From the NCBI RefSeq assembly GCF_037914945.1, contig NZ_CP149787.1, positions 1,116,001-1,180,000 of the forward strand: a stretch of 64,000 bases of DNA, given 5' to 3'. Of this stretch, positions 44,618-55,668 are shown piece by piece. Each line of letters starts with the position of its first letter. The stretch's first letter is position 1. The stretch is from Haloterrigena sp. KLK7 (GTDB taxonomy: Archaea > Halobacteriota > Halobacteria > Halobacteriales > Natrialbaceae). Under the pieces are notes generated by a model. The model was not told the origin of the DNA. It ran no database searches and saw only the letters and a list, made by a program, of their open reading frames with translations. A program made the translations under genes and the position numbers.

Positions 44618-46129
44618 TCAGTACGGGTACTCTCGAGGTTCGCGTTGGATCGAAATCCACTTCATCGACGTCAAGGTTTCCAAGATCCACTCGTCGTTGT
44701 ACCGACCCATTCCCGACGCGCCGACGCCGCCGAACGCGACGTGCGGTTCGTCGTTCAACGGCTGGTCGTTGATGTGGACCATGCCCGTCTCCATCGCGTC
44801 GGCCACGTCGCGCGCCCGAGCGACGTCTGTCGAGTGAACCGATCCCGACAGGCCGTACTCGGTGTCGTTAACCAGCCGGATCGCTTCCTCGTCGGTCTCG
44901 AAGGGGATGACCGGCGCGACCGGCCCGAAGTGCTCGTTGCAGGCGACCGGCATATCGTTGGTGACGTCCGACAACACCGTGGGCTCGACGAACAGACCGT
45001 CGTGGCCGCCACCGGCCTCGACCGTCGCACCCCGCTCTAGGGACTCCTCGATGAAGCCGACGATCTTGTCGCGCTGGCTCTCGTTGATGACCGGTCCGAC
45101 GAGGGTTCCCTCCTCGAGCGGATCACCGATTGGGAGTTGTTCGGCGCGGTCGGCCAGCCCCGCCACGTACTCCTCGTACAGCGATTCGTGGACGAGGTGA
45201 CGATTGATCGAGATGCACTCCTGTCCCTGATGGGTGAACGACCCGAACGCGCCGGCATCGATCGCCCGCTCCAGATCGGCGTCCGAAAGGACGACGTGAG
45301 CGTTGTTCCCGCCCAGTTCGAGCGCGGGTTCCGTGTACGATCCGACGGCACGCTGGCCGACGCCTCGTCCGACTTCCGAGGAACCGGTAAACGACATCAC
45401 CGATGGGACCGGATGTCCCGAGAAGTGATCGCCGATCTCGTGGCCGTAGCCGGGGACGACGTTCAGGACGCCCTCAGGGAGACCGGCCTCTTCGAAGGCC
45501 CTTGCCAGCACGAGTCCGCCCGTCAGCGGAGTGTGCTCGTCCGGCTTTACCACCACGCTATTGCCCAGTGCGATCGCGGGCGCGACGACCCGGCTGGTGA
45601 GGTACAGCGGGAAGTTCCACGGCGTGATAACGCCGACGACGCCGGCCGGTTCGCGCACGAGCAGGTTCTCCTTTCCGGGCGTGACCGAGTCCTTACGCCG
45701 GCCGCCGTCGCGCATCGCCAGTCCGGCACCGACGTCCATCGTGCCCTGTGCGAGCTGGATCTCGAAATCGGCTTTCAACTGGACGCCGCCACATTCGACC
45801 GCGAACAGCGTCGAGAGGTCGTCGGCGTACTCGCCCAGCAGTTCGCAGGCCTCGGACACGACCGCGGCCCGCTCTTGGGGCGGACGCTCCGCCCACTCCG
45901 CTTGCGCCGCATCCGCGATCGCGTACGCCTCGTCGACGTCGTCTTCGGTACCCGAGGGAACCGTCGTCAGGGTCGTGCGTGTCGCGGGGTTTTCGACGTC
46001 GATCAGGTCTCGATCGCCGGCGGGGACCCACTCTCCGTCGAGATACAGGGCGTTCCACCCGTTTTCCGGCGCGATTCCGAGTTCGTCTACGTCACTCCCC
46101 CTAGCGGCTGAGTTGCTCGTATCCGTCAT
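44618..46129 (-). CDS. aldehyde dehydrogenase (NAD(P)-dependent)
   Basis: 503 residues from ATG 46129. Motifs: VITPWNFPLYLTSRVVAPAI (cofactor and oxyanion Asn region), FTGSSEVGRGVG, ELGGNNAHVVLSDAD with the general-base Glu, and the catalytic Cys in FTHQGQECISINR. Sequence around ECGGVQLKADFEIQLAQGTM resembles benzaldehyde/vanillin-type dehydrogenases. It oxidises an aldehyde to the acid. GAATTAATAAG about 28 bases upstream supports the start against the longer open frame to 46195. Inserted between nusA and rps12, which are normally adjacent. Confidence 0.92.
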   Translation of the reverse strand: MTDTSNSAARGSDVDELGIAPENGWNALYLDGEWVPAGDRDLIDVENPATRTTLTTVPSGTEDDVDEAYAIADAAQAEWAERPPQERAAVVSEACELLGEYADDLSTLFAVECGGVQLKADFEIQLAQGTMDVGAGLAMRDGGRRKDSVTPGKENLLVREPAGVVGVITPWNFPLYLTSRVVAPAIALGNSVVVKPDEHTPLTGGLVLARAFEEAGLPEGVLNVVPGYGHEIGDHFSGHPVPSVMSFTGSSEVGRGVGQRAVGSYTEPALELGGNNAHVVLSDADLERAIDAGAFGSFTHQGQECISINRHLVHESLYEEYVAGLADRAEQLPIGDPLEEGTLVGPVINESQRDKIVGFIEESLERGATVEAGGGHDGLFVEPTVLSDVTNDMPVACNEHFGPVAPVIPFETDEEAIRLVNDTEYGLSGSVHSTDVARARDVADAMETGMVHINDQPLNDEPHVAFGGVGASGMGRYNDEWILETLTSMKWISIQREPREYPY

Positions 46130-46460
46130 ACGAATACTCCCTCTCGATGGAATCTTCTTATTAATTCTGTTATGACATTCTCTACTTCCGATCACTTTCC
46201 GATACTCTCAGATGTCGATAGGAAATCGACGCGGTACGGTCTCGCCGCTAGATCCGTAGTCTCTCTACCGTTCCGTGAGCGCGCTCGAGCGATTATTTCG
46301 TCGTTGCGCCCGCGAGTTCGGTACTACGAGGCTACTTGCCCGTCAGTTTCGCGGGGCACGGATCGCATTTGCTACCACTGCGAGTCCGCGACCGATTCCG
46401 GTTGCAGGGAGAACCGTCCGGTCAACGGGGAGTTCGCTGGAGAGAAATCGATAGCGCGTC
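46130..46460. other. intergenic between aldehyde dehydrogenase and nusA-like genes
   Basis: Contains the aldehyde dehydrogenase promoter at its left end (46150-46165). The rest has no supported gene; ORFs on the plus strand are compositional. Confidence 0.5.
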
Positions 46461-46470
46461 GAAAAAGTTA
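46461..46470 (-). terminator. T-run at the end of the RNA polymerase operon
   Basis: Read on the minus strand, the nusA-like stop codon TAA is followed at once by CTTTTTC. U-rich tracts are the usual archaeal transcription stop, so the operon probably ends here instead of running into rps12. Confidence 0.5.
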
Positions 46471-46908
46471 GATGAGCTGTACGTCGTCGATCCCGAAATG
46501 ACGGTCCGCGAGCGTCCGCGCGGTGTCGATCGTTCGGCCGTTCGAACCGATGGCGACGCCGCGGTCCTCTTCGGCGACCTCGACGTAGGCGACGGTGTCC
46601 TCGTTTTCGCTGATCGTCACGTTGTACACCGCCGCCGGCGAGAGCGCGTTGGCGACGAACGCCTCCGGATCGTCGGCGTCTTCGACGAGTCTGACGGGCT
46701 TGCCGACGCGTTCCTCGTACCGCTTGACGGTTCGACCGCCGGGACCGATCGCCTCGCTCATCTGTCCGCTCGAGACGACGACGGTCAGTCGCTCGTCGGC
46801 GTCGGCCGCCGGCGCGTCGGTGACCAGACAGTCCTGGCCGCTGACGTCGGTGACGTCCTCGAAGGCGGCCAGGTACTGACGGGCGTCGTCGTCGAGGGTG
46901 ACGCCCAT
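46468..46908 (-). CDS. nusA: NusA-like transcription factor, KH domains only
   Basis: 146 residues, two KH domains: VVSSGQMSEAIGPGGRTVKRYEE (GxxG loop Gly-Pro-Gly-Gly) and EEDRGVAIGSNGRTIDTART (Gly-Ser-Asn-Gly). Archaeal NusA lacks the bacterial N-terminal and S1 domains, so this is full length. It binds nascent RNA and affects elongation or termination. Three bases separate it from the rpoA'' stop; last gene of the operon here. Confidence 0.9.
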   Translation of the reverse strand: MGVTLDDDARQYLAAFEDVTDVSGQDCLVTDAPAADADERLTVVVSSGQMSEAIGPGGRTVKRYEERVGKPVRLVEDADDPEAFVANALSPAAVYNVTISENEDTVAYVEVAEEDRGVAIGSNGRTIDTARTLADRHFGIDDVQLI

Positions 46909-46911
46909 CGA

Positions 46912-48105
46912 TTAGTCGGCCTGGCTGCTTCCGGAACTCGTCGATCCCATCCGGAGGTCGACGTCGCCGGTGCCGAGCTTGATCGGTTTCCCGACGATGA
47001 CGTTCTCCGTGACGCCGTCGAGCTCGTCGACTTCGCCGTGGATCGCGGCGTTGAGCAGGTGGTTGACCGTGACCTCGAAGGCCGCGCGGGCGAGCACGGA
47101 CTCCTTCGAGCCCGAGATGCCGTGGCGACCGATCGACTCGATCTCGCCCCGGTTGGTCATGATGTCGGCGACGAGCATCAGGTGGCGGACGTTGACGTCG
47201 TCCAGCCCCTGCTCGGCCAGCGTGTTGTTCGTCTCCTCGATGATCGCTTCGCGGGCGGCCTCGATGCCGAGGTTGCGGTGGATCTCGTGGATGTTGTTAC
47301 ACGTCGTCCGCGAGGCGTCGACGCCCTCGATCTCCAAGACGTCGCCGAAGGCCGACCCCTCGGTGTAGAGGACGAACTGCTCGCCCTCCTCGAGTTCCTC
47401 GCGGCGGATGACGACCCGGGAGATCTCCTCGATCCCCTTGAACGTGATGTCGCGGAGTTCCTCGACCAGCTGGAGCAGGTCCCGGTAGGACGGTTCCTCG
47501 GGACCGAACTGGATCTCGGTCCCCTGCTGGACCGTGCTCACGCCGAGGTTGTCCTCGATGATCTCGGCGACTTCCTCGGGCGTGATCATTCGCTCGCGGA
47601 GCGTGTCCTCGTTGAGCGAGATCTGGACGCGCATGTCCGCGACGTTCGTCGAGACGTCGCCCAGCGCGAGGATCTTGGTGGCCTCGATGTTCCAGACGAC
47701 CTCGTGGGCCTTCTCGCGCTCGGTCGCGTACTCGTCCTCGAGGTAGACGGTCATCATCGGCGTGTCCGGGGTCTTCCGGGCGTCGACCAGCTCGATCAGC
47801 CGCGGCAGCCCCTGGGTCACGTCGATCTCGGCGACCCCCGCGTAGTGGAACGTGTTCATCGTCAGCTGGGTCCCGGGTTCGCCGATCGACTGGGCCGAGA
47901 CGGTCCCGACGGGGTCGAGCGGATCGACGCGGGTGTCGAGGTAGCGGTCCTCGACGGCCTTCGCGAGTTCGTCGGCGTCCTCGACGGTGGCGTCGCCGCG
48001 ACCCTCGAGGGTCTCGTAGACCTCGTCCTTGAGCCGGCGCGGGAGGTCGGTGTCCTCGACGACCGCGATCGTGTCGTCGTCGACGTCGTACTCGACGTTA
48101 GTCAT
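46912..48105 (-). CDS. rpoA2: DNA-directed RNA polymerase subunit A''
   Basis: 397 residues, the C-terminal part of the largest subunit. It contains [20 protein letters not shown] (trigger-loop region, GEPGTQ) and [20 protein letters not shown], the bridge to the clamp. Acidic Ser-rich C-terminus. Its ATG lies inside the end of the A' gene (8-base overlap), so synthesis of the two halves is probably coupled. Confidence 0.97.
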   Translation of the reverse strand: MTNVEYDVDDDTIAVVEDTDLPRRLKDEVYETLEGRGDATVEDADELAKAVEDRYLDTRVDPLDPVGTVSAQSIGEPGTQLTMNTFHYAGVAEIDVTQGLPRLIELVDARKTPDTPMMTVYLEDEYATEREKAHEVVWNIEATKILALGDVSTNVADMRVQISLNEDTLRERMITPEEVAEIIEDNLGVSTVQQGTEIQFGPEEPSYRDLLQLVEELRDITFKGIEEISRVVIRREELEEGEQFVLYTEGSAFGDVLEIEGVDASRTTCNNIHEIHRNLGIEAAREAIIEETNNTLAEQGLDDVNVRHLMLVADIMTNRGEIESIGRHGISGSKESVLARAAFEVTVNHLLNAAIHGEVDELDGVTENVIVGKPIKLGTGDVDLRMGSTSSGSSQAD

Positions 48106-51022
48106 CGGAGGTCACCTCCGAGCCCTCGAGCAGGCGATTGTCCGCGTGCTCGGAGAGGTTCGTCGGCTCCGTTCTGAGGCCGAGGAACTCGTCTCGCTCT
48201 TCCTCGGAGGCGAACTCCGAGTCGAGGACGCGGTCGGCGATCGCTTCGACGTCGATCTCGTTGTCGTTGTCGGAGGAGACCTTGACCGGCGAGGTGCCGT
48301 CCTCGCCGAACTCGAACTGGACGATCGTGTCCGAAGTGTCGCGGACGGTGCCGTCGTACTGGGTCTCGAGCTCCGACAGCGCGTTGATCAGCCGGCGCTG
48401 CAGGTAGCCGGACTTGGAGGTACGGACTGCGGTGTCGACCAGGCCCTCGCGGCCACCCATCGCGTGGAAGAAGAACTCCCGCGGGGTCAGGCCGCTGGTG
48501 TAGGAGTTCTCGACGAAGCCGTGGGCCTCCGCGGAGAGGTCGTTCGGTTCGTAGTGGCTGAGGGTCCGATCCTCGTAGCCGCGGTTGATCCGTTCGCCCC
48601 GAACCGCCTGCTGGCCGACGGCGCCGGCCATCTGAGTCAGGTTCAGCATCGATCCGCGCGCACCGGAGTCGGCCATGACGACCGCGGGGTTGTCGTTGTC
48701 GAAGTGCTCGTCGGCGATGTTCCCCGCGTTGTCACGCGCACGCGAGAGCGTCTGCATGATCTTCATCTCGAGGGTCTCGTCGATCGTCCGACCCGGCAGG
48801 CTCTCGAGTTCGTTGTTCTCGTAGGCTTCGATGAGCTCTTCGACGCGGTCGTTGGCGTCCTCGATGGTCTCGTCGATGCGTTCCCGGGCCTCCTCGGGGA
48901 TGGTCTCGTCGTCGATCCCGATCGAGAACCCGAAGTGCATGATCGCGCGCATCGCCAGCGTCGAGACCTCGTTGACGAAGATCCGGGCGCGGGTGTTGCC
49001 GTAGACCTTCGTGATGGTGTCGACGATCTCGCCGCCGAACTCGCCGACCTCGTCCTCGGCGATGGTGCCCTCGATGAGCTGGCCGTCCTCGATGACGACC
49101 GGCTCGCCGATCGTACCCGTAAACTCGAGGTTCAGATCGTCGGGCAGCAGTTCGGAGAAGACGTCGTGGCCGGTCCAGAACGGCTCGCCCTCGTCGTCGA
49201 TGCCGCTCGGCTCCGGCAGTTCGTCGATTCGGGTCGCGCGCAGGAGGTCGAGGGCCTGCGTCTCGTTGAACCGCGGGTTGTCGTGGGTGAGCAGGTACGT
49301 CCCACTGATGTGGTCCTGAATTGCGCCGATGATGTTCTCCCCGAAGCGCGGGCTCAGGATCTGTTCCTGGACGCGCATGAGCACGCGGGCCTCGGCCCGG
49401 GCCTCCTCGTTCTGGAGGGCGTGCATGTTCATCTCGTCGCCGTCGAAGTCGGCGTTGTACGGCGGACAGACGACGGTGTTCAGCCGGAAGGTCTTGTACG
49501 GCATGACCACGACCTCGTGGGCCATGATCGACATCCGGTGGAGCGACGGCTGGCGGTTGAAGATGACGATGTCGCCGTCGATGAGGTGGCGGTTGACCTC
49601 CCAGCCGGCCTCGACCTTCTCGGCGAGCTGTTCGCAGTTCTTCTCGGTGACCTTCAGTCGGCGGCCGTCCGGTCGCCGGACGTAGTTCGCGCCGGGGTGA
49701 CCCTCGGGGCCGTTCGAGACGAACCGACGGGCCTCATCGAGGTTCCGCTCGGTGACGTTCATCGTCTGGGTCATCTCCTTGGCGACCCGGTCCGGAACCC
49801 CGACCTCGTTGAGCGAGAGGGTCGGGTCCGGGGAGATGACGGTCCGAGCCGAGAAGTTCACGCGCTTCCCGGAGAGCGAACCGCGGAAGCGCCCCTCCTT
49901 GCCCTTCAGGCGCTGGGAGAGGGTCTTGAGCGGCCGGCCGGAGCGGTGGCGAGCCGGCGGCGTACCCGAGATCTCGTTGTCCATGAAGGTGGTGACGTGG
50001 TACTGGAGCAGCTCCCAGAGGTCCTCGATGATCAGCTGGGGCGCTCCCGCCTCGCGGTTCTCCATGAACCGCTGGTTGATCCGGATGATGTCGACCAGCT
50101 TGTGGGTCAGGTCGTCCTCGGAGCGCTGGCCGTTGTCGAGCGTGATCGACGGCCGTGCGGTGACCGGCGGAACGGGCAGCACCGTCAGGATCATCCACTC
50201 CGGTCGGGACTTCTCGGGATCGATCCCGAGTACCTTGATGTCCTCGTCCGGGATGTTCTCGAACCAGTCCCGGATGTCCGAGGGCATCAGCTTGTTCGTG
50301 TCCTCCTCGGTGAGATCGATGTCCAGGGCCTTCTCGATGGCCTTGCGCTGGCTCTCGCGGGGACGGAACGACCCCGAGAGGATCTCGTTGATCCGGGTGA
50401 GGTCGATGTCGGTCTGCTCGGCGAGTTCGTCGGGCGACATCCGCTCGGCGTCCTCGCCCTCGCCCTGCATCGCGGCCGCGATCTCCTGGGAGTACTCGCT
50501 GGTCAGGACCTGCTGGACCTCGTAGTAGGTGGTCGGCTTCTCGTGGTCGATGTCGTACTGGATCTCGCCGCAGAACGGACAGCGATCCTTCTTGCGGGCC
50601 TGCCGGATCGCGGCCTTGGTGACGTCGTTCAGGTCGCGACCGAGCTTGCGCGACTCCGTGATATCCGCGCGGAACTCGTCGCGCTCGTCCTCGGTGAGCA
50701 GGAGTTTCGAACACTCCCGACAGGTCCCCCGCAGGAGCCGTCGGATGAGCTTCGTGAAGCCGACGTGGATGACCGGCGCGGCCAGTTCGATGTGTCCGAA
50801 GTGTCCGTTACACGAACCCGAGTGCTTGCCGCAGGTCTTGCACTCGAGGCCGGGGTCGATCACGCCGAGTCGCGGATCCATCAACCCCATGTCGATGGGG
50901 AAGCCGTCGTCGTCGTAGGTGTCGGCGGTGATGATCTTCGTCGCGCTCATCTCCCGGTACTCTTCGGGCTGCATGAGCCCGAACGAGAGTTGTCCGATGT
51001 CTTTGGGTGTACTGTTTTGCAT
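48098..51022 (-). CDS. rpoA1: DNA-directed RNA polymerase subunit A'
   Basis: 974 residues. The zinc-binding clamp head is near the start ([20 protein letters not shown] and CRECSKLL), and the catalytic Mg motif [12 protein letters not shown] is in the middle. An internal acidic segment ([20 protein letters not shown]) is typical of haloarchaea. Stop and next start overlap with A''. Main catalytic subunit of transcription; split A'/A'' is an archaeal trait. Confidence 0.97.
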   Translation of the reverse strand: MQNSTPKDIGQLSFGLMQPEEYREMSATKIITADTYDDDGFPIDMGLMDPRLGVIDPGLECKTCGKHSGSCNGHFGHIELAAPVIHVGFTKLIRRLLRGTCRECSKLLLTEDERDEFRADITESRKLGRDLNDVTKAAIRQARKKDRCPFCGEIQYDIDHEKPTTYYEVQQVLTSEYSQEIAAAMQGEGEDAERMSPDELAEQTDIDLTRINEILSGSFRPRESQRKAIEKALDIDLTEEDTNKLMPSDIRDWFENIPDEDIKVLGIDPEKSRPEWMILTVLPVPPVTARPSITLDNGQRSEDDLTHKLVDIIRINQRFMENREAGAPQLIIEDLWELLQYHVTTFMDNEISGTPPARHRSGRPLKTLSQRLKGKEGRFRGSLSGKRVNFSARTVISPDPTLSLNEVGVPDRVAKEMTQTMNVTERNLDEARRFVSNGPEGHPGANYVRRPDGRRLKVTEKNCEQLAEKVEAGWEVNRHLIDGDIVIFNRQPSLHRMSIMAHEVVVMPYKTFRLNTVVCPPYNADFDGDEMNMHALQNEEARAEARVLMRVQEQILSPRFGENIIGAIQDHISGTYLLTHDNPRFNETQALDLLRATRIDELPEPSGIDDEGEPFWTGHDVFSELLPDDLNLEFTGTIGEPVVIEDGQLIEGTIAEDEVGEFGGEIVDTITKVYGNTRARIFVNEVSTLAMRAIMHFGFSIGIDDETIPEEARERIDETIEDANDRVEELIEAYENNELESLPGRTIDETLEMKIMQTLSRARDNAGNIADEHFDNDNPAVVMADSGARGSMLNLTQMAGAVGQQAVRGERINRGYEDRTLSHYEPNDLSAEAHGFVENSYTSGLTPREFFFHAMGGREGLVDTAVRTSKSGYLQRRLINALSELETQYDGTVRDTSDTIVQFEFGEDGTSPVKVSSDNDNEIDVEAIADRVLDSEFASEEERDEFLGLRTEPTNLSEHADNRLLEGSEVTSDD

Positions 51023-51025
51023 TGT

Positions 51026-52855
51026 TTAGACGGCGTCTTCCAGTTCCAGTCGCGGTGCGATACCCAGCGCCTTCATCTCGTCGAGCAGGAGCTTGAACGC
51101 GTAGCTCATCTCGATCTCGTGGATATCGGTTTCCTCGTCGCAGTTCGGACAGTAGACGCGCCGTTGTTCGACGTTTTCGACCGCGCTCATCCCGCAGTTC
51201 GCACAGACGTGGATGAACTCGCGGTCGGACTCGTCCAGCAGTCGTTCCTTCAGCGTCATCGCGGCCCCGTGGCCGATGAACACGTCGCGTTCCATCTCCC
51301 CGATACGGAGTCCGCCCTCGCGGGCGCGTCCCTCCGTCGGCTGGCGGGTCAGCACCTGCACCGGCCCGCGAGAGCGGGCGTGCAGTTTGTTCGAGACCAT
51401 GTGGTAGAGCTTCTGGTAGAAGATCACGCCGACGAAGATCTCGGCCTCGATCTTTTCGCCGGTGACCCCGGAGTACATGGTCTCCTTCCCCGCGGAGTCG
51501 AAGCCGGCCTCCTCGAGGCCCTCGCGGAGTTCGTCCTCGTCCTCGCCGAGGAACGGCGTCCCGTCGACGCGTCGACCCTCCATCGAGCCGAGTTTGCCGC
51601 CGATCATCTCGAGGATGTGTCCGACGGTCATCCGCGATGGAAGCGCGTGCGGGTTGAGCACGAGGTCGGGGACGACGCCCTCCTCGGTGAAGGGCATGTC
51701 CTCCTGTGGTGCGAGGTGGCCGACGACGCCCTTCTGGCCGTGCCGGCTGGCGAACTTGTCCCCGAGTTCGGGGATCCGTTCGTCGCGCACGGAGACCTTC
51801 GAGAGCTTCGAGCCGTCCTCGCCCTCCATGAGAGTGACGGTGTCGACGACGCCCGATTCACCGGATCGCATGGTGACGGACGTCTCGCGGCGCTTCTGGG
51901 GCGAGAGCCCGCCCATGTCGTCGGGCTCCTCTAAGAACCGCGGCGGGGAGGTCTTCCCCAGCAGGACGGAGTTTTCGTCGACCTCCGTCTCCGGGTTCAC
52001 GAGTCCGTCCTCGTCCAAGTGGTTGTACGCGTCCTCGCCGCGAGCTCCGCGGACGTCCTGGGAGGGGATCTCGAAGCGGTCTTCCTGGCCGCCGGGGTAG
52101 CGACGTTCCTCGCCCTCGTAGGTCCGGAAGAAGTGCGACCGGGCGAGCGCGCGCTCGACGGACGCTTTGTTCATGACCAGCGCGTCCTCGATGTTGAACC
52201 CCTCGTAGCTCATCACGGCGACGACGAAGTTCTGCGCCGCGGGGCGCTCGTCGTAGCCGATCTGTTCGGTCGTCTGGGTTTTCACCATCGAGAGCTGCGG
52301 GTAGTGCAGCAGGTGCTGGCGCGTGTCCGGCCGGATTCGGTAGTTCGCGCTCGGCAGTCCCAGCGACTGCTTGATCATCCCCGCACCCATCGTAATACGC
52401 GGCGAGGCGTTGTGCTCGGGGTAGGGGATCATCCCCGCACCGATCGAGAAGATCAGCGACGGGTCGATCTCGAGGTGGGTGTGCTTCTCGGTGAGGTGTT
52501 CCTCGTCGACGGCCACGAGGATGTCCTCTTCCTCCTCGGCGTCGATGAACTCGACGTAGCCGTGCTCGACGAGGTCCTCGAACTCGAGATCACCGTCCTG
52601 CAACGCCTCGATCTCCTGCTGGGAGACTCGCGGTTCGCCGTTTTCGACGACCAGCAGCGGTCGTCGCGCGCGGCCGGCGTCGGCGTTGACGATCACTTCG
52701 CGGGTGCGCTCTTTCACCGAGACGTTGACCATCTCGCTGACGTCGCCGATGCGTCGCGCTTCGCGGATCTGTTCGGCTAGCTCGTGCGGGTCCGGGTGTG
52801 TCCCCACCAGCGACCCGTTGACGTATACCTTCGCGTCTCGTTGTTGGCTGCTCAT
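51026..52855 (-). CDS. rpoB1: DNA-directed RNA polymerase subunit B'
   Basis: 609 residues, the C-terminal half of the second-largest subunit: [20 protein letters not shown] (hybrid-binding, catalytic lobe), [35 protein letters not shown], and a zinc ribbon [13 protein letters not shown]...YCPNCDEE near the end. Three bases separate it from the A' start. Confidence 0.97.
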   Translation of the reverse strand: MSSQQRDAKVYVNGSLVGTHPDPHELAEQIREARRIGDVSEMVNVSVKERTREVIVNADAGRARRPLLVVENGEPRVSQQEIEALQDGDLEFEDLVEHGYVEFIDAEEEEDILVAVDEEHLTEKHTHLEIDPSLIFSIGAGMIPYPEHNASPRITMGAGMIKQSLGLPSANYRIRPDTRQHLLHYPQLSMVKTQTTEQIGYDERPAAQNFVVAVMSYEGFNIEDALVMNKASVERALARSHFFRTYEGEERRYPGGQEDRFEIPSQDVRGARGEDAYNHLDEDGLVNPETEVDENSVLLGKTSPPRFLEEPDDMGGLSPQKRRETSVTMRSGESGVVDTVTLMEGEDGSKLSKVSVRDERIPELGDKFASRHGQKGVVGHLAPQEDMPFTEEGVVPDLVLNPHALPSRMTVGHILEMIGGKLGSMEGRRVDGTPFLGEDEDELREGLEEAGFDSAGKETMYSGVTGEKIEAEIFVGVIFYQKLYHMVSNKLHARSRGPVQVLTRQPTEGRAREGGLRIGEMERDVFIGHGAAMTLKERLLDESDREFIHVCANCGMSAVENVEQRRVYCPNCDEETDIHEIEMSYAFKLLLDEMKALGIAPRLELEDAV

Positions 52856-52861
52856 GATTGA

Positions 52862-54436
52862 TCAGTCGTCTGCGGTCGATCGTTCGATGCCCTCGAGGCC
52901 GGGAATCCCCTCGACGCCCATCGATGCCAGTTCGCGTTTGAGTTCCTGTTCGTCCTCGACGTTCTGGGAGAGCTCCATCGACTGCGCGAAGTTCTTCACC
53001 AGTCCACAGTTCGGGCCCTCCGGCGTCTCGGAGGGACCGATGCGACCCCATTGGGTCGCGTGCAGGTCCCGCGCCTCGAAGTGCGGTTGCGAGCGCGACA
53101 GCGGCGAGCGAAGGCGCCGCAGGTGGCTCAGAACGCCCATGAAGTCGGTCCGGTCGACCAGCTGCGAGACGCCGGAGCGGCCGCCGACCCAGTTGCCCGT
53201 CGCGATCGGGTGCTCGAGTCGCTCGGTCAGGACGTCCGAGCGGACGACCGTCGAGACCGAGAGGTTCCGGTTGCGCATGTTGGCGCGCTCGAGCTGGTAC
53301 TTGACGTCCCGGGCCAGCTTGTTCAGCGCGGTCCGGAAGAGGTCCTTCATCAGGTCGCCGCTGACCTTCAGGCGCTTGTTCGCGTAGTGGTCCTTGTCGT
53401 CCGAGTCGCGCCGACCCAGTGCGAGCTCGAAGCAGGCCTCGGCCATCCGGCAGAGGTAGTGGGCCTTGTTGATCCGAACGTCCTCCTCCTCGACGCCGTC
53501 CTCGTGGAGGTGCGGCAGGAGGTAGCGGTCGATGACGTAGTTCGCGCGCTTGAGCTGGTAGTTCTTGCCCTGACCGGAAGCGACGCGCTTCCCGAGCTCC
53601 TCGATGGCCTCCTCCTCGCTCTGGACCTCGGCGGCCTCGAGGTTCTCGAGCATGTACTTGACGACCTCGGGATCGTTCGAGACCTTGTGGACGATCTCCT
53701 CGTCGCTCTCGAGGCCCAGCGCGCGGACGAGCGTGACGAAGTTGATCGAGCCCGATACCGACGGGAACGAGACCTCGAGCAGGCCCTCGCGGTTTCGCTC
53801 ACAGAGAACGAGTGCGCGGTAGCCGCGGCGCTGAGAGAAGGTCTTGGCGACCTGGATCTCGTCGCCGTACTTGGTGTCGTATTCGGCGAGGATCTTGTTG
53901 GGTGCGAGGTCCTCGCTGGTCATCAGCACCCGCTCGGAGCCGTTGACGATGAAGTACCCGCCTGGGTCTGCAGGGTCCTCGCCGATCTCGACGAGTTCCT
54001 CGTCCGAGAAGCCGGCGATGTTACACTTGTCGGAGCCGACCATGATCGGCATCCGGCCGATCTTCGTCTCCGTGGAGTCGACGACCCGCTGGTCGCCCTC
54101 CTCGCCCTTGACGATGGACATCTCCATGAACACCGGCGCGGAGTAGGTGATGTTCCGTAGTCGGGCTTCCTGCGGGTAGAGCAGTTCCTCCGAGCCGTCC
54201 GCCTCCCTGACGCGGGGCGTCACGACGCGGACGTCGCCGAGCTTGACGTGAACGGGCTCCTCCCCTTCCTTGTCACCGATGTCCGTGTCGATCGTCTCCT
54301 TCTCGTCGACGACCTCCTGCATCCCTCGGTTGAGGAAGGCGTTGAACGATCGGTAGTGGTGTTCGGCGATCCGTTCCTTCGCGAAGTATTCGCGCGAGAT
54401 CTCTCGCCGTTTCTCGCGATCGAGTTCCATTGACAT
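52862..54436 (-). CDS. rpoB2: DNA-directed RNA polymerase subunit B''
   Basis: 524 residues, the N-terminal half of the second-largest subunit: YFAKERIAEHHYRSFNAFLN at the start, GYFIVNGSERVLMTSEDLAP, and the fork/lobe end QWGRIGPSETPEGPNCGLVK. The B''/B' split is seen in halophiles and methanogens. Six bases before B' and directly after rpoH. Confidence 0.97.
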   Translation of the reverse strand: MSMELDREKRREISREYFAKERIAEHHYRSFNAFLNRGMQEVVDEKETIDTDIGDKEGEEPVHVKLGDVRVVTPRVREADGSEELLYPQEARLRNITYSAPVFMEMSIVKGEEGDQRVVDSTETKIGRMPIMVGSDKCNIAGFSDEELVEIGEDPADPGGYFIVNGSERVLMTSEDLAPNKILAEYDTKYGDEIQVAKTFSQRRGYRALVLCERNREGLLEVSFPSVSGSINFVTLVRALGLESDEEIVHKVSNDPEVVKYMLENLEAAEVQSEEEAIEELGKRVASGQGKNYQLKRANYVIDRYLLPHLHEDGVEEEDVRINKAHYLCRMAEACFELALGRRDSDDKDHYANKRLKVSGDLMKDLFRTALNKLARDVKYQLERANMRNRNLSVSTVVRSDVLTERLEHPIATGNWVGGRSGVSQLVDRTDFMGVLSHLRRLRSPLSRSQPHFEARDLHATQWGRIGPSETPEGPNCGLVKNFAQSMELSQNVEDEQELKRELASMGVEGIPGLEGIERSTADD

Positions 54437-54664
54437 TTATTCCACCACGAGTCGGTATACGACTGCCTGATCGGTTGTGCGTGAGTTCCGAACGATCTTG
54501 ATAACGTCGCCGATCTCCGCCTCGTCCGGGAGGGCGGGATCGCTGCGCTTGATTTTCGGCAGGTCTGTGCGGTCGATGGCATACTCGTCGAGGACCTCGT
54601 CGAGCGTGTCCTCGTCGAGTACGGTGTGCTCCGGAACGAGTTCGTGTTGGCTTACGTCTACCAT
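54437..54664 (-). CDS. rpoH: DNA-directed RNA polymerase subunit H
   Basis: 75 residues, full-length archaeal Rpb5 C-terminal homolog: [20 protein letters not shown], then [20 protein letters not shown] and VVYRLVVE. First gene of the polymerase operon. Its stop abuts the rpoB'' start. The leader upstream is long (about 65-90 bases) compared with the leaderless genes nearby. Confidence 0.96.
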   Translation of the reverse strand: MVDVSQHELVPEHTVLDEDTLDEVLDEYAIDRTDLPKIKRSDPALPDEAEIGDVIKIVRNSRTTDQAVVYRLVVE

Positions 54665-54980
54665 GTGTTGGGGTTAGTGTGCGTGTCGGCTATCGGGAGA
54701 GAAGCGGCTGTCACGAGATACTACAGCAGAATACCGCCGGGACGCATTTAACGGTTACTAACTCGACCGGGAAGCGCCGCTATCCGACCGGGGCGGCCCT
54801 GACCGGAGGCACCGATCACATGCGATACTACCTCGGTATCAGTTAAATTCCTTGTGGAGCATGTGAAGAGGTTACACAGGACGGCTCGAGAGCGGCGCTG
54901 TGGCTCGAGTCGCCCTACCACACGGTAATCGATTGAAAAGCCTTAATACTATCACCGGGAAACGATGAGTTGCGTTGGAA
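54665..54980. other. intergenic: RNA polymerase operon promoter and tRNA-Asp promoter
   Basis: CGTTAAATGCG at about 54748-54757 (minus strand) is the best polymerase-operon TATA candidate. CCTTAATACT near 54938-54950 with the flank GGGAAACGATGAGTTGCGTT is the tRNA promoter region and is repeated before the second tRNA. Nothing else seen. Confidence 0.5.
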
Positions 54981-55053
54981 GCCCGGATGGTGTAGTGGCC
55001 CATCATACAACCCTGTCACGGTTGTGACGCGGGTTCAAATCCCGCTCCGGGCG
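54981..55053 (+). tRNA. tRNA-Asp (anticodon GTC), copy 1
   Basis: 73 bases. Acceptor GCCCGGA pairs TCCGGGC with discriminator G; D-arm TGGTGTAGTGG; anticodon loop CTGTCAC with GTC between the arms CAACC/GGTTG; T-arm GCGGG-TTCAAAT-CCCGC. No intron. Identical to the copy at 55505. Confidence 0.96.
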
Positions 55054-55200
55054 CTTTCTCGAAATTCAAACCCATGAGCAACCAGCTTGCTGTGTTGCGA
55101 ACAATCGAATTTCGGGAAACGCCGAATGGGATTTGAAAACAAAGAGTCGCACGCCCGGACCGGTCGAACGGAGTGAGACCGCAGCCCGGAACGTCTCTGC

Positions 55201-55245
55201 CGGGTTCAAATCCCGCTCCGGGCGTCTTCTTCCGCGAACCATTCT
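55201..55245 (+). repeat. tRNA-Asp 3' fragment with copied downstream flank
   Basis: CGGGTTCAAATCCCGCTCCG then GGCG repeats the last 24 bases of tRNA-Asp, followed by TCTTCTTCCGCGAACCATTC, which repeats (with one mismatch) the flank after tRNA copy 2 (55578 on). It is a scrap of a third tRNA locus, either from unequal recombination or an att-type scar of an element that used the tRNA 3' end. Confidence 0.7.
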
Positions 55246-55504
55246 ATATCATGAACGGTTCGTGTACTCAGTATTCGAGTCTCTTGGAGGCAGTGTTGCT
55301 GACACTGATTCGCCGAGGGACAATCGACGAGCGATCGCTGGCATCAGCAAATACGTAAGTTTCAATTCAACGCCAGAGTTCTCCGGAGTCAGCTCGCCTA
55401 GTCGTTCCATACGGAGATCGACTCTAAAAATGATAAGGTAGCTGAATAATATCCAGAACACAACCCTTAATACCGTCACCGGGAAACGATGAGTTGCGTT
55501 GGAA

Positions 55505-55577
55505 GCCCGGATGGTGTAGTGGCCCATCATACAACCCTGTCACGGTTGTGACGCGGGTTCAAATCCCGCTCCGGGCG
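55505..55577 (+). tRNA. tRNA-Asp (anticodon GTC), copy 2
   Basis: Identical 73-base gene to copy 1. The duplicated block also includes about 40 bases of upstream flank (TTAATACCGTCACCGGGAAA then CGATGAGTTGCG), so the promoter was copied with it. Downstream flank differs from copy 1 but matches the 55201 fragment. Confidence 0.96.
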
Positions 55578-55668
55578 TCTTCTTCCGCGAATCATTCTGA
55601 TCAGTATCGTGTAACATATCATATTGTTCAACCGAGGATTGTTATTCGATACGCTATCCAATCGCGGT

